Notes under the pieces: model-generated
Databases searched by the model: none
Seen by the model: only the letters and a program-made list of their open reading frames with translations
What the model was told of the DNA's origin: nothing
Shown: positions 16,179 to 25,975 of the stretch, piece by piece
Position numbering within the stretch: the stretch's first letter is position 1
Layout of the letters: every line of letters begins with the position of its first letter
From: Novosphingobium sp.
GTDB lineage: Bacteria; Pseudomonadota; Alphaproteobacteria; Sphingomonadales; Sphingomonadaceae
Direction of reading: 5' to 3'
NCBI GenBank assembly: GCA_004211435.1
Contig: SECS01000001.1
Location: 62,001 to 126,000 of the forward strand
DNA length: 64,000 nucleotides
Translations under genes and position numbers: made by a program

Positions 16179-18179
16179 TCACGCCCCCGCCGCGAGCAGC
16201 CGGCTGCGCGCGTCCTCTGCCTGCGCCACTTCATCCGCCGGGATGTAGTAGTCGCGGTTGTAGTTGAACGTATGCACCACGCCGTAGACCAGCAGCGCCA
16301 CGGCCGAGAGCGCCGCGAGCCACCAGATGTACCAGATCATCGCGAAGCCCAGCACCATGGCGAGGGCCGAGAGGATCACCCCCGCGCCGGTGTTGCGCGG
16401 CATGTGGATCGGCGCGAAGCCGGCGACGGGCCGCTGCGCGCCGCGGTCCTTCATGTCGTACCAGGCGTCGAGCGCATGGACCTGCGGGGTGAAGGCGAAG
16501 TTGTAGGCCGGCGGCGGCGAAGCGGTCGACCATTCGAGCGTGCGACCGTGCCAGGGATCGCCGGTGGTGTCGCGCAACTGGTCGCGGCGCAGGATCGAAA
16601 CCGCGATCTGGATGACGAAGGCGGCGATGCCGACGAGGATGATCAGCGCGCCGATCGCGGCCAGAACGAACCAGATCTGCAGGCTGGGATCGTCGAAGTG
16701 GCGTACGCGACGCGTCGTGCCCATCAGGCCGACCACGTAGATCGGCGTCCAGGCGACCCAGTAGCCGATCACCCAGCCCCAGAAGTGGATGCGCCCCCAG
16801 AAGCGATCGAGCTTGAAGCCGAAGGCCTTGGGGAACCAGTAGTCGAGCCCGGCGAAGAGCCCGAAGACCACGCCGCCGATGATCACGTTGTGGAAGTGCG
16901 CGACGAGGAACAGCGAGTTGTGCAGCACGAAATCGGCGGGCGGCACGGCCAGCAGCACGCCGGTCATGCCGCCGACCACGAAGGTCAGCATAAAGGCGAT
17001 CACCCACATCATCGGCAGCTCGTAGCGGATGCGGCCGCGGTACATCGTGAACAGCCAGTTGAAGATCTTCGCCCCCGTCGGGATCGAGATCACCATCGTG
17101 GCGATGCCGAAGAACGAGTTGACGCTGGCGCCCGAACCCATCGTGAAGAAGTGATGCAGCCAGACGAGATAGGACAGGATCGTGATGACCACGGTCGCGT
17201 AGACCATCGACGAATAGCCGAACAGCCGCTTGCCGGTGAAGGTCGAGGTGATCTCCGAATAGATGCCGAAGACGGGCAGGACCAGCACGTAGACCTCGGG
17301 ATGCCCCCAGATCCACACGAGGTTCCAGTACATCATCGGGTTGCCGCCGAGATCGTTGGTGAAGAAGTTCGTCCCCACGTAGCGGTCGAGCATCAGCAGC
17401 GCGAAGGCGCCCGTGAGCACCGGGAAGATCGCGATGGCCAGGACGTTGCTGCACAGCGCGGTCCAGCAGAAGACGGGCATCTTCATCATCGTCATGCCCG
17501 GCGCGCGCATCTTGATGATCGTCGTCACCATGTTGATCGCCGAGAGCGTCGTGCCGACGCCGGCTATCTGCAAGGCCCAGAGGTAATAGTCTGGCCCGGT
17601 GTCGGGACTGTTCGCCAGATTGGTGACGGGCACGTAGTTGAGCCAGCCCCCGCGCGAGAACTCGCCGACGAACAGCGAGACCATGACCAGCAGCGCGCCC
17701 GCCACGGTCAGCCAGAACGACAGGTTGTTGAGGAAGGGAAAGGCCACGTCGCGCGCGCCGATCTGCAGCGGCATGACGAAGTTGATCAACCCGACGACCA
17801 GCGGGATCGCCACGAAGAAGATCATGATCGTGCCGTGCGCGGTGAAGACCTGGTCGTAGTGGTGCGCGGGCAGATAACCCTGGCTCGCGCCGAAGGCCAT
17901 GGCCTGCTGCGCGCGCATCATCAGCGCATCGGCGAAGCCGCGCAGCAGCATGATGATGCCGAGGATGATGTACATGATGCCGATCTTCTTGTGATCGACG
18001 CTGGTCAGCCATTCGCGCCAGAGCCAGCCCCAGAGCCGGTACTTGGTGACGGCGCCGACGATACCGAGGCCGAGCAGCACGACGACCGCGAAGGTCACCA
18101 TCAGGATCGGCTCGTGGATCGGAAACGATTCCCAGCTCAGCCGGCCGAATATGGCGCTGGTGACGGTCTCTCCGGTCAT
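16179..18179 (-). CDS. cyoB: Cytochrome bo-type quinol oxidase subunit I
   Basis: This 666-residue haem-copper oxidase catalytic subunit includes [20 protein letters not shown] (low-spin haem ligand His), [17 protein letters not shown] (CuB His and the crosslinked Tyr) and [12 protein letters not shown] (CuB His pair). Later it has [14 protein letters not shown] (haem ligands). It reduces oxygen to water using quinol and pumps protons. The quinol-type subunit II next door and the N-terminal and C-terminal extra helices place it with CyoB rather than cytochrome c oxidases. It overlaps cyoA and cyoC by four bases each. Confidence 0.96.
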   Translation of the reverse strand: MTGETVTSAIFGRLSWESFPIHEPILMVTFAVVVLLGLGIVGAVTKYRLWGWLWREWLTSVDHKKIGIMYIILGIIMLLRGFADALMMRAQQAMAFGASQGYLPAHHYDQVFTAHGTIMIFFVAIPLVVGLINFVMPLQIGARDVAFPFLNNLSFWLTVAGALLVMVSLFVGEFSRGGWLNYVPVTNLANSPDTGPDYYLWALQIAGVGTTLSAINMVTTIIKMRAPGMTMMKMPVFCWTALCSNVLAIAIFPVLTGAFALLMLDRYVGTNFFTNDLGGNPMMYWNLVWIWGHPEVYVLVLPVFGIYSEITSTFTGKRLFGYSSMVYATVVITILSYLVWLHHFFTMGSGASVNSFFGIATMVISIPTGAKIFNWLFTMYRGRIRYELPMMWVIAFMLTFVVGGMTGVLLAVPPADFVLHNSLFLVAHFHNVIIGGVVFGLFAGLDYWFPKAFGFKLDRFWGRIHFWGWVIGYWVAWTPIYVVGLMGTTRRVRHFDDPSLQIWFVLAAIGALIILVGIAAFVIQIAVSILRRDQLRDTTGDPWHGRTLEWSTASPPPAYNFAFTPQVHALDAWYDMKDRGAQRPVAGFAPIHMPRNTGAGVILSALAMVLGFAMIWYIWWLAALSAVALLVYGVVHTFNYNRDYYIPADEVAQAEDARSRLLAAGA

Positions 18180-19318
18180 GCGAAACTCCGGCCGACGGGC
18201 AGCAGGTTGAGCGAGGTCTTGCCGGTCTTGGGCGAACCCGGCGCGGTGCCGTCGGGCGCGCGCGGCTGGGTCACGTTGGGGCCTTTGCCCTTCTCGTCAC
18301 CTTCCTTGAACAGCGCACCCTCGGGCTTGGTACCGGGCGGCCCCGGATTGTTGCGACCCGAGGGCATGCCGCCGCCGACGTGCGTGTCGTGCGGCGCGCC
18401 ACCCGCGCGCTGGTCGTGGCGCATGACATCGCTCATGCAGGGCGTGCCGGGCTTCACGCAGCGGTTGTAGATCCGGTCGAACAGCTTCGCCTCGACCGCC
18501 GAATAGTACATCGCCGGCACTTTCTCGCTGGGCTTCTCGAGCGCGAGGAAACCCGGCGTGTCGAGCTTCGGTCCCGACCGGACCCGCGCCACCCAGGCGT
18601 CGAAGCCCGCCTGGTCCAGCCCCTTGAGCTTGAAGCGCATGTCGGAGAAGCCCTCGCCCGAATAGTTGGCGGACATGCCCTCGTATTCGCCGGGCCGGTT
18701 GAGCACCGCATGCAGGGTCGAACGCATGCCGGGCATCGTATAGATCATGCCTGCCAGGGTCGGCGCGTAGAAGGTGTTCATCATGTTGGTCGAGGTCAGG
18801 TCGAACTTGACCGGCCGATCGACGGGCAGCGCGAGTTCATTGACCGTCGCGATGCCCTGTTCGGGGTAGATGAACAGCCATTTCCAGTCGAGCGAGACGA
18901 CCTGGACGGTCAGCGGCGCGACCTTGGGATCGATCGGCTTGCCCGCGGCGATGCGGTTGAGCGGCCGGAACGGATCGAGCAGATGCGTCGACCACCAGGT
19001 CAGCGCGCCCAGGCAGATGATGATCAGCAGCGGCGCCGACCAGATGACCAGTTCGAGCGAGGTCGAATGGTCGAAATCGGGGTCGTAGGTCGCCTGCCTG
19101 TTCTTCGCCCGATAGTGCCAGGCGAAGACCACGATCAGCGCCATGACCGGCACGATGATCAGCAACATGAGCGCAGTCGAAATGTAGATGATGTCGCGCT
19201 GCTGGACGGCGATGTCGCCGGCCGGATCGAGCACCGCGCGGTTGCAGGCGGCAAGCAGAACCAGCGGCACCAGCGCAAGGCACCGTCGCAGAATCGATAC
19301 CGACTCGTCTTCGCGCAT
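18176..19318 (-). CDS. cyoA: Cytochrome bo-type quinol oxidase subunit II (extended C-terminus)
   Basis: This 380-residue lipoprotein has the lipobox LVLLAAC near residue 21, two membrane helices and a periplasmic cupredoxin domain ([39 protein letters not shown]). The CuA ligands are lacking, as expected for a quinol oxidase. E. coli CyoA has 315 residues. The extra length here is a Gly/Pro-rich tail from about residue 298 on ([17 protein letters not shown]...), likely disordered in the periplasm. It is the first gene of the operon. The ATG at 19318 has GAGG directly upstream. Confidence 0.93.
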   Translation of the reverse strand: MREDESVSILRRCLALVPLVLLAACNRAVLDPAGDIAVQQRDIIYISTALMLLIIVPVMALIVVFAWHYRAKNRQATYDPDFDHSTSLELVIWSAPLLIIICLGALTWWSTHLLDPFRPLNRIAAGKPIDPKVAPLTVQVVSLDWKWLFIYPEQGIATVNELALPVDRPVKFDLTSTNMMNTFYAPTLAGMIYTMPGMRSTLHAVLNRPGEYEGMSANYSGEGFSDMRFKLKGLDQAGFDAWVARVRSGPKLDTPGFLALEKPSEKVPAMYYSAVEAKLFDRIYNRCVKPGTPCMSDVMRHDQRAGGAPHDTHVGGGMPSGRNNPGPPGTKPEGALFKEGDEKGKGPNVTQPRAPDGTAPGSPKTGKTSLNLLPVGRSFA

Positions 19319-19389
19319 GGACCTCGCTTGCCCCCGGCGCAGACACGCCGACGTATGAGAATTGTCCTCCCGCCGCGGAGCTTTTCTGG

Positions 19390-19410
19390 TGCAATGAACG
19401 TTCGATTGCA
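19390..19410. promoter_or_regulatory. Inverted repeat between cyoA and MHS transporter
   Basis: TGCAAT (19390-19395) and ATTGCA (19405-19410) form a perfect inverted repeat around GAACGTTCG, which is itself nearly palindromic. It lies 36 bases before the transporter start and 72 from cyoA, so it could act on either. Confidence 0.4.
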
Positions 19411-19446
19411 ATACCATCTGAGGCCAAGGCCGCCGGAGCGAACTGC

Positions 19447-20778
19447 ATGACAGGATCGATCGCCACGTCGAATTCGACGCCTCTGGAACGCGACGCAAGG
19501 GCCCTTTCCGCCCACGACCGCCCGATCGCGCCGGGCGAAATCGCGATCGGCGTGATCATCGGGCGGACCAGCGAATTCTTCGATTTCTTCGTCTACGCAA
19601 TCGCATCCGTTCTGGTCTTTCCGTCGCTGATCTTTCCTTTCGTCGATGCCATTACCGGCACGCTCTATTCGTTCGCGCTGTTCGCGTTGGCCTTCGTCGC
19701 GCGGCCGGTCGGCACGCTCGTCTTCATGGCGATCGACCGCGCGCACGGGCGCGGAGTGAAGCTGACGATCGCGCTGTTCCTGCTCGGCGGCTCGACCATG
19801 GCGATCGCTTTCCTGCCCGCCTATGCCCAGATCGGCAACGCCGCGATCTGGCTGCTGGCGATCCTGCGCATCGGCCAGGGCGTCGCGCTCGGCGGCGCCT
19901 GGGATGGCCTGCCCTCGCTGCTCTCGCTCAACGCGCCGGCCGACCGCCGCGGCTGGTACGCGATGATCCCGCAGCTCGGCGCGCCGCTGGGCCTGATGGT
20001 CGCCGCCGCGCTCTTCGCCTTCTTCATGGCCTCGCTCTCGACCGAGGACTTCCTCTCCTGGGGCTGGCGTTATCCGTTCTTCGTGGCCTTCGCGATCAAC
20101 GTCGTCGCGCTGTTCGCGCGGCTGCGCCTGGTGGCCACGCCCGAATTCCAGGAGCTGTTCGAAAGCCGCGAGCTCCAGCCCTCGCCCGCCTTCGCCACGC
20201 TGTTCAGCCAGTGGCGCACGATCGTGCTGGGGGCCTTCGCGCCGCTGGCCAGCTTCGCGCTGTTCCATCTGGTCACGGTCTTCCCGCTCTCCTGGGTGAC
20301 GCTCTACGGCCGCGAGACGCCGGTCACCTTCCTCGTCATCGAGATCGTCGGTGCGGTGGTCGGCGTGCTGGCGATGCTGGCTTCGGGACTGATCGCCGAC
20401 CGGGTCGGCCGGCGCGCGGTGCTCGGCGTCTCGGCCGTGCTGATCGGTGCCTACAGCGGCTTCGCACCGCAACTGCTCGGCGCGGGCAGCCTGGGCGAGA
20501 TCGTCTACATGATCGCCGGTTTCGCTCTGCTCGGGCTCGCCTTCGGCCAGTCGTCGGGCGCGGTGAACGCCAGCTTCCCCGCCGAGTACCGTTACACCGG
20601 CGCCGCGATCGTCGCCAATTCGGCCTGGCTCCTCGGCGCGGGCTTCGCACCACTGGTGGCGCTGTTCCTCGCCAGCGAGTTCGGGCTGTGGTCGGTCGGC
20701 GCCTACCTGCTTTCGGGCGCCGCCTGCACGCTCGCCGCGCTCGGCATCAACAAGGAATGGGCCCGCCGCGGGCAATAG
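19447..20778 (+). CDS. MFS transporter, metabolite:H+ symporter-like
   Basis: This 443-residue protein has twelve hydrophobic segments. The RTSEFFDFFVYAIASVLVFP start of the first helix and the loop ..VARPVGTLVFMAIDRAHGRG.. are typical of the MHS (metabolite:H+ symporter) branch, which takes up dicarboxylates, osmolytes and aromatic acids. RIGQGVALGGAWDGLPSLLS is the helix 4 region. There is no biosynthetic neighbour to point to a substrate. It is divergent from cyoA and ends at a bidirectional terminator before katG. Confidence 0.85.
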   Translation: MTGSIATSNSTPLERDARALSAHDRPIAPGEIAIGVIIGRTSEFFDFFVYAIASVLVFPSLIFPFVDAITGTLYSFALFALAFVARPVGTLVFMAIDRAHGRGVKLTIALFLLGGSTMAIAFLPAYAQIGNAAIWLLAILRIGQGVALGGAWDGLPSLLSLNAPADRRGWYAMIPQLGAPLGLMVAAALFAFFMASLSTEDFLSWGWRYPFFVAFAINVVALFARLRLVATPEFQELFESRELQPSPAFATLFSQWRTIVLGAFAPLASFALFHLVTVFPLSWVTLYGRETPVTFLVIEIVGAVVGVLAMLASGLIADRVGRRAVLGVSAVLIGAYSGFAPQLLGAGSLGEIVYMIAGFALLGLAFGQSSGAVNASFPAEYRYTGAAIVANSAWLLGAGFAPLVALFLASEFGLWSVGAYLLSGAACTLAALGINKEWARRGQ

Positions 20779-20815
20779 AAAACCCCGCGCCGACCGAAGC
20801 CGCCGCGGGGTTCTC
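20778..20815. terminator. Bidirectional intrinsic terminator between MFS gene and katG
   Basis: AACCCCGCG (20781-20789) and CGCGGGGTT (20804-20812) form a perfect 9-bp stem with a 14-base loop. A-rich bases lie on the left and TTCTCGTATTT on the right. It sits between two converging genes and could stop both. Confidence 0.75.
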
Positions 20816-20829
20816 GTATTTCCGTCCGA

Positions 20830-23070
20830 TCAGTAGCGGTCGGCGTTCATCACCTTGGTCCAGGCGGCGACGAAGTCGTTCGCGAACATCTGGCCGGCAT
20901 CGTCCGAACCGTAGACCTCGGCCACGGCGCGCAGTTCCGAGTTCGAGCCGAAGATCAGGTCGACCGGGGTAGCCGTCCATTCGAGCTTGCCGCTGGCGCG
21001 ATCGCGGCCCTCGTAGAGCCCCTGATTGCTCGCCGACTTGGCCCAGACCGTCTTCATGCCGAGCAGGTTGACGAAGAAGTCATTGCTGAGCTGGCCCGGC
21101 CGCTTGGTGAAGACGCCGTTCGACGATCCACCGGTATTGGCCCCGAGCGCGCGCATGCCGCCCACGAGCACGGTCATTTCGGGCACCGTCAGGTCGAGCG
21201 CGTCGGCCTTGTCGACGAGCGCCGCGGCGGGCGCGAGCGTCGCATCGGCCGCGTGGTAGTTGCGGAAGCCGTCGGACTTGGGCTCGAGGAAGGCGAAGGA
21301 GGCGACGTCGGTCTGCGCCTGGGTGGCATCGACGCGGCCCGGGGTGAACGGCACCGAGACCGCATAGCCGGCCTTGCTCGCCGCCTGCTCGATCGCCGCA
21401 CCGCCGCCGAGCACGACCAGGTCGGCGATCGACACGCGCTGACCGTCCTTGGCCGCCTTGTTGAAGTCGCGCTGGATCGTCGCGTACTTCGCGAGCACGC
21501 GGGCGAGTTCGGCCTTGTCGTTGACCGCCCAGTTGCGCTGCGGATCGAGCCGCAGGCGACCACCATTGGCCCCGCCGCGCATGTCGGTGCCGCGGAAGGT
21601 CGAGGCCGATGCCCAGGCCGTGCGCACCAGTTCGGGGACGGTCAGGCCCGAAGCCAGGATCTTGCGCTTGAGATCGGCCACGTCGGCGTCGTTGATCGTC
21701 GCATAGTCGGCCTTGGGCAGCGCGTCCTGCCAGGCAAAGGTCTGGGTCGGAACGTCCTTGCCGAGATAACGCGCCTGCGGCCCCATGTCGCGGTGGGTCA
21801 GCTTGAACCAGGCGCGCGCGAAGGCGGCGGTGAACTCCTCGGGGTTCTTGTGGAACCGCTCGGCGATCCTGCGGAAGCCTGGGTCCTCCTTGATCGCGAT
21901 GTCGGTGGTGAACATGATCGGCGCGTGGCGCTTGCCCTCGACATGGGCGTCGGGGACGAGATTGGCCGCGTTCGGATCGGTCGGCGTCCACTGCGTCGCG
22001 CCCGAGGGCGCCTTGCTCTTCACCCATTCGAAGCGGAACAGGTTGTCGAGATATTCGTGGGTGAACTGCGCCGGGCTCGAGGTCCAGGCGCCTTCGAGGC
22101 CGCTGGTCACCGCATCCTCGGCATTGCCCTTGCCGCACTTGTTGGCCCAGCCGAGGCCCTGCTGCTCGATGCCCGAGGCGGTGGGATCGGCACCGACGCA
22201 GTCGTCGGGCTTGTGCGCGCCGTGCGCCTTGCCGAATGTGTGACCGCCGGCGATCAGCGCCAGCGTTTCCTCGTCGTTCATCGCCATATTGCCGAAGGCG
22301 CGGCGGATGTCGGCGGCGGCGGACAGCGGATCGTGGTTGGCGTTGGGGCCTTCGGGATTGACGTAGATCAGGCCCATCTGCGTCGCGGCCAACGGCCCGC
22401 GCAGGCCGCCCTTCGCGTCGCGGCGTCGGTCTTCCATGAACTTGCGCTCGGGGCCCCAGAAGACGAGGTCGGGCTGCCAGGCGTCGACGCGGCCGCCGGC
22501 GAAGCCGACGGTCTTGAAGCCCATGTCCTCGAGCGCGACATTGCCTGAAAGCACCATCAGATCACCCCAGGACAGCTTGCGGCCGTACTTCTGCTTGATC
22601 GGCCAGACGAGCCGGCGCGCCTTGTCGAGACTTGCATTGTCGGGCCAAGAATTGAGCGCCTCGAAGCGCTGCTCGCCACCATCCGAACCGCCGCGACCGT
22701 CACCGGCGCGATAGGTGCCGGCCGAGTGCCAGGCCATGCGGATGAAGAAGGGACCGTAGTGGCCATAGTCGGCCGGCCACCACGGCTGCGAGGTCTTGAG
22801 AACCTTGCGGATGTCCGCCTTGACCGCCTCGAGATCGAGCGTGGCGAACTCCTTGGCGTAGTCGAACTGGTCGCCATAGGGATTGGCGTGGGTTTCGTGC
22901 TGGCGCAGCGCCGAGAGATCGAGGCTCTGCGGCCACCAGTCGCGGTTGGTCATCGGCGCGGGCTGGGGCGCGGTCTGGGGCGTTTCCTGCGCTGCAGCCG
23001 GGCTGGCCATCATGGCTGGCGCCAGCGCCGCCGCGAGCAATGCGAACAGCGATACCGATGTCTTCGTCAT
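20830..23070 (-). CDS. katG: Catalase-peroxidase with N-terminal secretion signal
   Basis: This is a 746-residue class I haem peroxidase with two tandem peroxidase-like halves. The distal site is [13 protein letters not shown] (Arg111, Trp114, His115) and the proximal His lies in [13 protein letters not shown]. Tyr of GLIYVNPEG would complete the Met-Tyr-Trp adduct needed for catalase activity. The first 27 residues ([20 protein letters not shown], then MASPAAA-Q) look like a Sec signal peptide. The enzyme is therefore probably periplasmic, like the KatP group, rather than cytoplasmic. A very strong Shine-Dalgarno (GGAGGGG) precedes the ATG. It lies downstream of the FixJ-like regulator with a 124-base gap; I found no clear OxyR site there. 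Confidence 0.94.
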   Translation of the reverse strand: MTKTSVSLFALLAAALAPAMMASPAAAQETPQTAPQPAPMTNRDWWPQSLDLSALRQHETHANPYGDQFDYAKEFATLDLEAVKADIRKVLKTSQPWWPADYGHYGPFFIRMAWHSAGTYRAGDGRGGSDGGEQRFEALNSWPDNASLDKARRLVWPIKQKYGRKLSWGDLMVLSGNVALEDMGFKTVGFAGGRVDAWQPDLVFWGPERKFMEDRRRDAKGGLRGPLAATQMGLIYVNPEGPNANHDPLSAAADIRRAFGNMAMNDEETLALIAGGHTFGKAHGAHKPDDCVGADPTASGIEQQGLGWANKCGKGNAEDAVTSGLEGAWTSSPAQFTHEYLDNLFRFEWVKSKAPSGATQWTPTDPNAANLVPDAHVEGKRHAPIMFTTDIAIKEDPGFRRIAERFHKNPEEFTAAFARAWFKLTHRDMGPQARYLGKDVPTQTFAWQDALPKADYATINDADVADLKRKILASGLTVPELVRTAWASASTFRGTDMRGGANGGRLRLDPQRNWAVNDKAELARVLAKYATIQRDFNKAAKDGQRVSIADLVVLGGGAAIEQAASKAGYAVSVPFTPGRVDATQAQTDVASFAFLEPKSDGFRNYHAADATLAPAAALVDKADALDLTVPEMTVLVGGMRALGANTGGSSNGVFTKRPGQLSNDFFVNLLGMKTVWAKSASNQGLYEGRDRASGKLEWTATPVDLIFGSNSELRAVAEVYGSDDAGQMFANDFVAAWTKVMNADRY

Positions 23071-23194
23071 GAATCCCCTCCTGTGCCTTATCGAGGCGCG
23101 AAGGGGTAAACCGCGATTACTTCATCGCAAAACCGATGAAAGCGCTCAGAGTTATAGGCGAAATCGATTTGTCGCGAGAACGGTGAAAATCGGG

Positions 23195-23812
23195 CTAGGC
23201 CATTGCCTGGACATTGAGCCGCTCGGCCATCTTCACCAGTTCGGCAAAAGTCCGCGCTTCCATCTTCTTCATCGCCGAGGCGCGATAGAGCTTCACCGTG
23301 ATCTCACTGAGGCCGAGATCGAAGGCCACTTGCTTGTTCAGGCGCCCGGCGGTGACGAGCCGCATGACCTGTTTTTCCCGCACCGAGAGGGCATCATGCC
23401 GAGCGACGAGTTCGGACAGCCCGGCGCTGGCATGGCGTAGCTGGCTGTCGCGCTCGATCGCCGCGCTCACGGCGTCGAGCAGATCCTGATCGCGGAAGGG
23501 CTTGGTCAGGAAGTCCACTGCACCCGCCTTCATCGCCCGCACCGACATGGGGACGTCGCCGTAGCCCGTCATCATGACAACCGGCATCGCAATGCCGTGC
23601 GTGCTGAGCTGGCTCTGGAATTCTAGCCCGCTGAGCCCCGGAAGGCGCACGTCGAGCAGCAGGCACGAGGGCACGTCGGGCGGGATAGACTGGAGAAATT
23701 CGCCGCAGGTCCCGTAACTTATCGCACCGATGCCGACCGATCGAAGCAATGTCGAAATCGCGCCGCGCAGCGACTCGTCGTCGTCGATGATGTGAACGAC
23801 CGATTGCTCCAT
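23195..23812 (-). CDS. FixJ/NodW/StyR-type response regulator
   Basis: This 205-residue protein has a receiver domain (acidic IDDDE pocket, phospho-acceptor Asp56 in LLLDVRLPG, Lys106 in LTKPF) and a C-terminal LuxR-type helix-turn-helix (LSVREKQVMRLVTAGRLNKQ, then IT VKLYR). Receiver plus LuxR-type HTH with LTKPF and VREKQV places it in the FixJ family, with relatives such as NodW, TodT and StyR. I chose the ATG at 23812 with AGG upstream; a GTG at 23818 is possible. Two paralogous PAS kinases and a single-domain receiver lie next to it. Family members bind ACC-nn-GGT palindromes, and such sites occur in this window. Confidence 0.9.
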   Translation of the reverse strand: MEQSVVHIIDDDESLRGAISTLLRSVGIGAISYGTCGEFLQSIPPDVPSCLLLDVRLPGLSGLEFQSQLSTHGIAMPVVMMTGYGDVPMSVRAMKAGAVDFLTKPFRDQDLLDAVSAAIERDSQLRHASAGLSELVARHDALSVREKQVMRLVTAGRLNKQVAFDLGLSEITVKLYRASAMKKMEARTFAELVKMAERLNVQAMA

Positions 23813-23833
23813 AGGCACGACCTATCATCATCC

Positions 23834-23862
23834 GTTGGTACGATGAAACTGTACCTTGGTTT
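23834..23862. promoter_or_regulatory. Degenerate ACC-nn-GGT site in the gap before the FixJ-like regulator
   Basis: Read on the minus strand, AAACCAAGGTAC is a degenerate version of the ATACC-nn-GGTAT box (10 of 12 positions, centre excluded from scoring). A second half site, GGTAC/GTACC, forms an inverted repeat around a 9-base spacer. It lies in the 62-base gap between the single-domain receiver and the regulator. Autoregulation is possible but weaker than the dps case. Confidence 0.35.
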
Positions 23863-23880
23863 GTTCGTGACCGCGCCGCG

Positions 23881-24246
23881 TCAGACCAGGGCGCGCTCGA
23901 CGCAACCGAGCAGTTCCTCCGCATCGAACGGCTTGGCCAGGAAGCAGATCGCGCCGGCGCCCAGCGCGCGATCGCGCACGGCGGGTTCGGGAAAGGCGGT
24001 CATCACGATCACGGGGAGCGCGGGCCACATCTCCGCGAGGATCGCCTGGAGTTCGAAACCGCTGAGCCCGGGCATCTGAATGTCGGTGATCACGCAGGCC
24101 GGGGCGACGGCCGGAGGATCGGCGAGGAAATCCTCCGCGGACTTGGCCAGCGCCACGACATAGCCGGCCGAACGAAGCAGATTGGAAAGGCCGGTGCGGA
24201 TGGCAGGATCGTCGTCGACGACCAGGATAAGAGGCTCGGTAATCAT
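23881..24246 (-). CDS. Single-domain response regulator (receiver only)
   Basis: This 121-residue protein consists only of a receiver domain: acidic pocket VVDDDP, phospho-acceptor Asp55 in CVITDIQMPG, Thr in VIVMTAF and Lys in FLAKPF. There is no output domain. It starts inside the stop of the kinase gene (ATGA), so the two are coupled. Such proteins often act as phosphate sinks or relay partners between a kinase and a second regulator, here the FixJ-like protein that follows. Confidence 0.9.
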   Translation of the reverse strand: MITEPLILVVDDDPAIRTGLSNLLRSAGYVVALAKSAEDFLADPPAVAPACVITDIQMPGLSGFELQAILAEMWPALPVIVMTAFPEPAVRDRALGAGAICFLAKPFDAEELLGCVERALV

Positions 24247-25763
24247 GTCAGGGGGTCGGGCAGCCTTATCTCGAAGCAGGTTCCCATGCCCAGCGTGCTG
24301 CGGGCGGAGAGCGTGCCACCATGTGCCTCGATCGCGGTCCGGCAGATGGACAACCCCATTCCCATGCCGCCAGTCCTCGTCGAATAGAATGGCTCGAAGA
24401 TCCGCCGTAGATCCTCGGCCGCGATGCCGGGCCCCGTGTCCTCAACGGTGATCCGGAACAGGCCCTCGCCGCGCGCGGCAGCGATCATCAGGCGGCGTTC
24501 GCGATCGCTCGCACCCATCGCCTGGATGGCGTTGACCATCAGGTTGACGAAGGCCTGTTGCAGGCGAACCGGATCGCAGACGATCTCGCCGAGGTCATCG
24601 GCGAGCACCAGGCTGATGCACACCTCGTGGCTGTCGGCCTCACGGTCGACGAGTTCGAGCGATTCCCGGATGAGGGCCTTGAGGTCACGCCTCTCCTGCG
24701 CACGGTCGGCCTTCTGCAGATAGCCACGCGTCCGCTCGATCACCGCGCAGACCCGCTCGACGTCGGCGATGACCGCCCCCACCGCGTCCTTGGCTTCGGC
24801 GAGATCGGGCGCGGGGCGGTCGAGCCAGCGGCGGCAGGCCGCCGCGTTGGACGAGACCGCGGCCAGCGGCGAGTTGATCTCGTGCGCGATAGAGGCGGTC
24901 AGCGCGCCGACCGTGGCGATGCGCTGGGCACGGGCGATCTCGTCGCGCGCCTCGGCCAGCCGCGCCTGATCGCGCTTGTAGCCGGTGATCTCGATCACAC
25001 TGACGATGATCTCGCGAAAATCGCCGGTTTCCTTGGGCAGCGCCGCGGTCACGAAACAGTCGAGCGGTTCGCCGTCGCAGCGCTGGATCACGCTTTCGCC
25101 GACATAGACCGTGTCGCCGCGCGCAAAGGCGGCCAGCCAGCGGCCGAAGGACGCGATGGAGCCGGGCAGGATCTGAGCCAGGCTGCCGATCAACTGCGCT
25201 TCGGAATGGGCGCGCATCAGTCCCACGGTATAGCGATTGACGCCGGTTATCATGACCTGCGCGTGCAAGGCGCGGGCCTCTTCGGGGCGCACGTCGAACC
25301 AGGCCGCAATGTCGATCACGCCGCGTTCGCGCAGCCGCGCGATGGCATCGCCGACCGCCGACCAGTCTTCCTCCCAGATGCTGATCCCGGCACGCCCATA
25401 GACCTCGCCATACTTGCGCTCCATCCGTTCGAGCTCGCGCTCGACCTCGAAATGGATGCGCCAGGCGCGGCGGAAGAACCCGATCGAGGCGCCGGCCGCG
25501 GCGATGATCGCGAACAGCGAGGCGACGTGATAACCGTCGGTGTTGAGCAGGACAGCGCCGACCGTGGCGGCGATGCACAGCGAGACCACACCTGCCAGGC
25601 TCCAGGCTTGGTGCGCCCACATCGACGGGCGGGTGGAGGCAGCCGTTGTCGTCACCGGATACTCCGAAGGACCGCGCGGCCGCTCACCATAGCTCGCCAG
25701 GTTCGATGCGGCTTCGCCGACTATGGCGGAGTCAGCGTAGATAGTCACGGCTTGCGCCGGCAT
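24243..25763 (-). CDS. Membrane PAS-sensor histidine kinase (copy 1)
   Basis: This 506-residue kinase has two helices (about residues 54-75 and 80-97), a coiled linker and a conserved sensor region of about 150 residues beginning AGISIWEEDWSAVGDAIARL. A dimerisation helix carries His294 in SIAHEINSPLAAV, and the ATPase domain has N-box NLMVNAIQAM, G1 EDTGPGIAAEDL, F FEPFYST and G2 GGMGMGLSICRTAIEAHGG. The kinase encoded on the other strand at 25976 shares the same layout and many sensor residues, so the two are paralogues. The ligand sensed is unknown. It heads the operon kinase, single receiver, FixJ-like regulator. Confidence 0.9.
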   Translation of the reverse strand: MPAQAVTIYADSAIVGEAASNLASYGERPRGPSEYPVTTTAASTRPSMWAHQAWSLAGVVSLCIAATVGAVLLNTDGYHVASLFAIIAAAGASIGFFRRAWRIHFEVERELERMERKYGEVYGRAGISIWEEDWSAVGDAIARLRERGVIDIAAWFDVRPEEARALHAQVMITGVNRYTVGLMRAHSEAQLIGSLAQILPGSIASFGRWLAAFARGDTVYVGESVIQRCDGEPLDCFVTAALPKETGDFREIIVSVIEITGYKRDQARLAEARDEIARAQRIATVGALTASIAHEINSPLAAVSSNAAACRRWLDRPAPDLAEAKDAVGAVIADVERVCAVIERTRGYLQKADRAQERRDLKALIRESLELVDREADSHEVCISLVLADDLGEIVCDPVRLQQAFVNLMVNAIQAMGASDRERRLMIAAARGEGLFRITVEDTGPGIAAEDLRRIFEPFYSTRTGGMGMGLSICRTAIEAHGGTLSARSTLGMGTCFEIRLPDPLT

Positions 25764-25975
25764 AGGACGGCAGCCTCATAGGAGCGCAAAAGCGCCAACT
25801 CGCTGCGATGGACCCGAACGACATAGCCTCTCTCTGGCCGCATCATGCGACAATGAGCCGCCGCGAAGGTATTCCGGTTCGCCGGGGCCGAGCGACTATA
25901 CGATAGTTTAGTGGACTATGGGCCTTGGAACGGCCCGAGTGAAATCCGGGAAACGCGAGCAATGGTGGACTTCGG

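Noticed and set aside
23071..23194. OxyR binding site upstream of katG
   Set aside because: The ATAG-n7-CTAT spacing pattern could not be found convincingly in this gap.
25895..25907. ACTAT-ACG-ATAGT palindrome between the two kinase genes
   Set aside because: The arms are only five bases and AT-rich and overlap probable -10 elements, so it may be chance. It does not resemble the ATACC-nn-GGTAT box.
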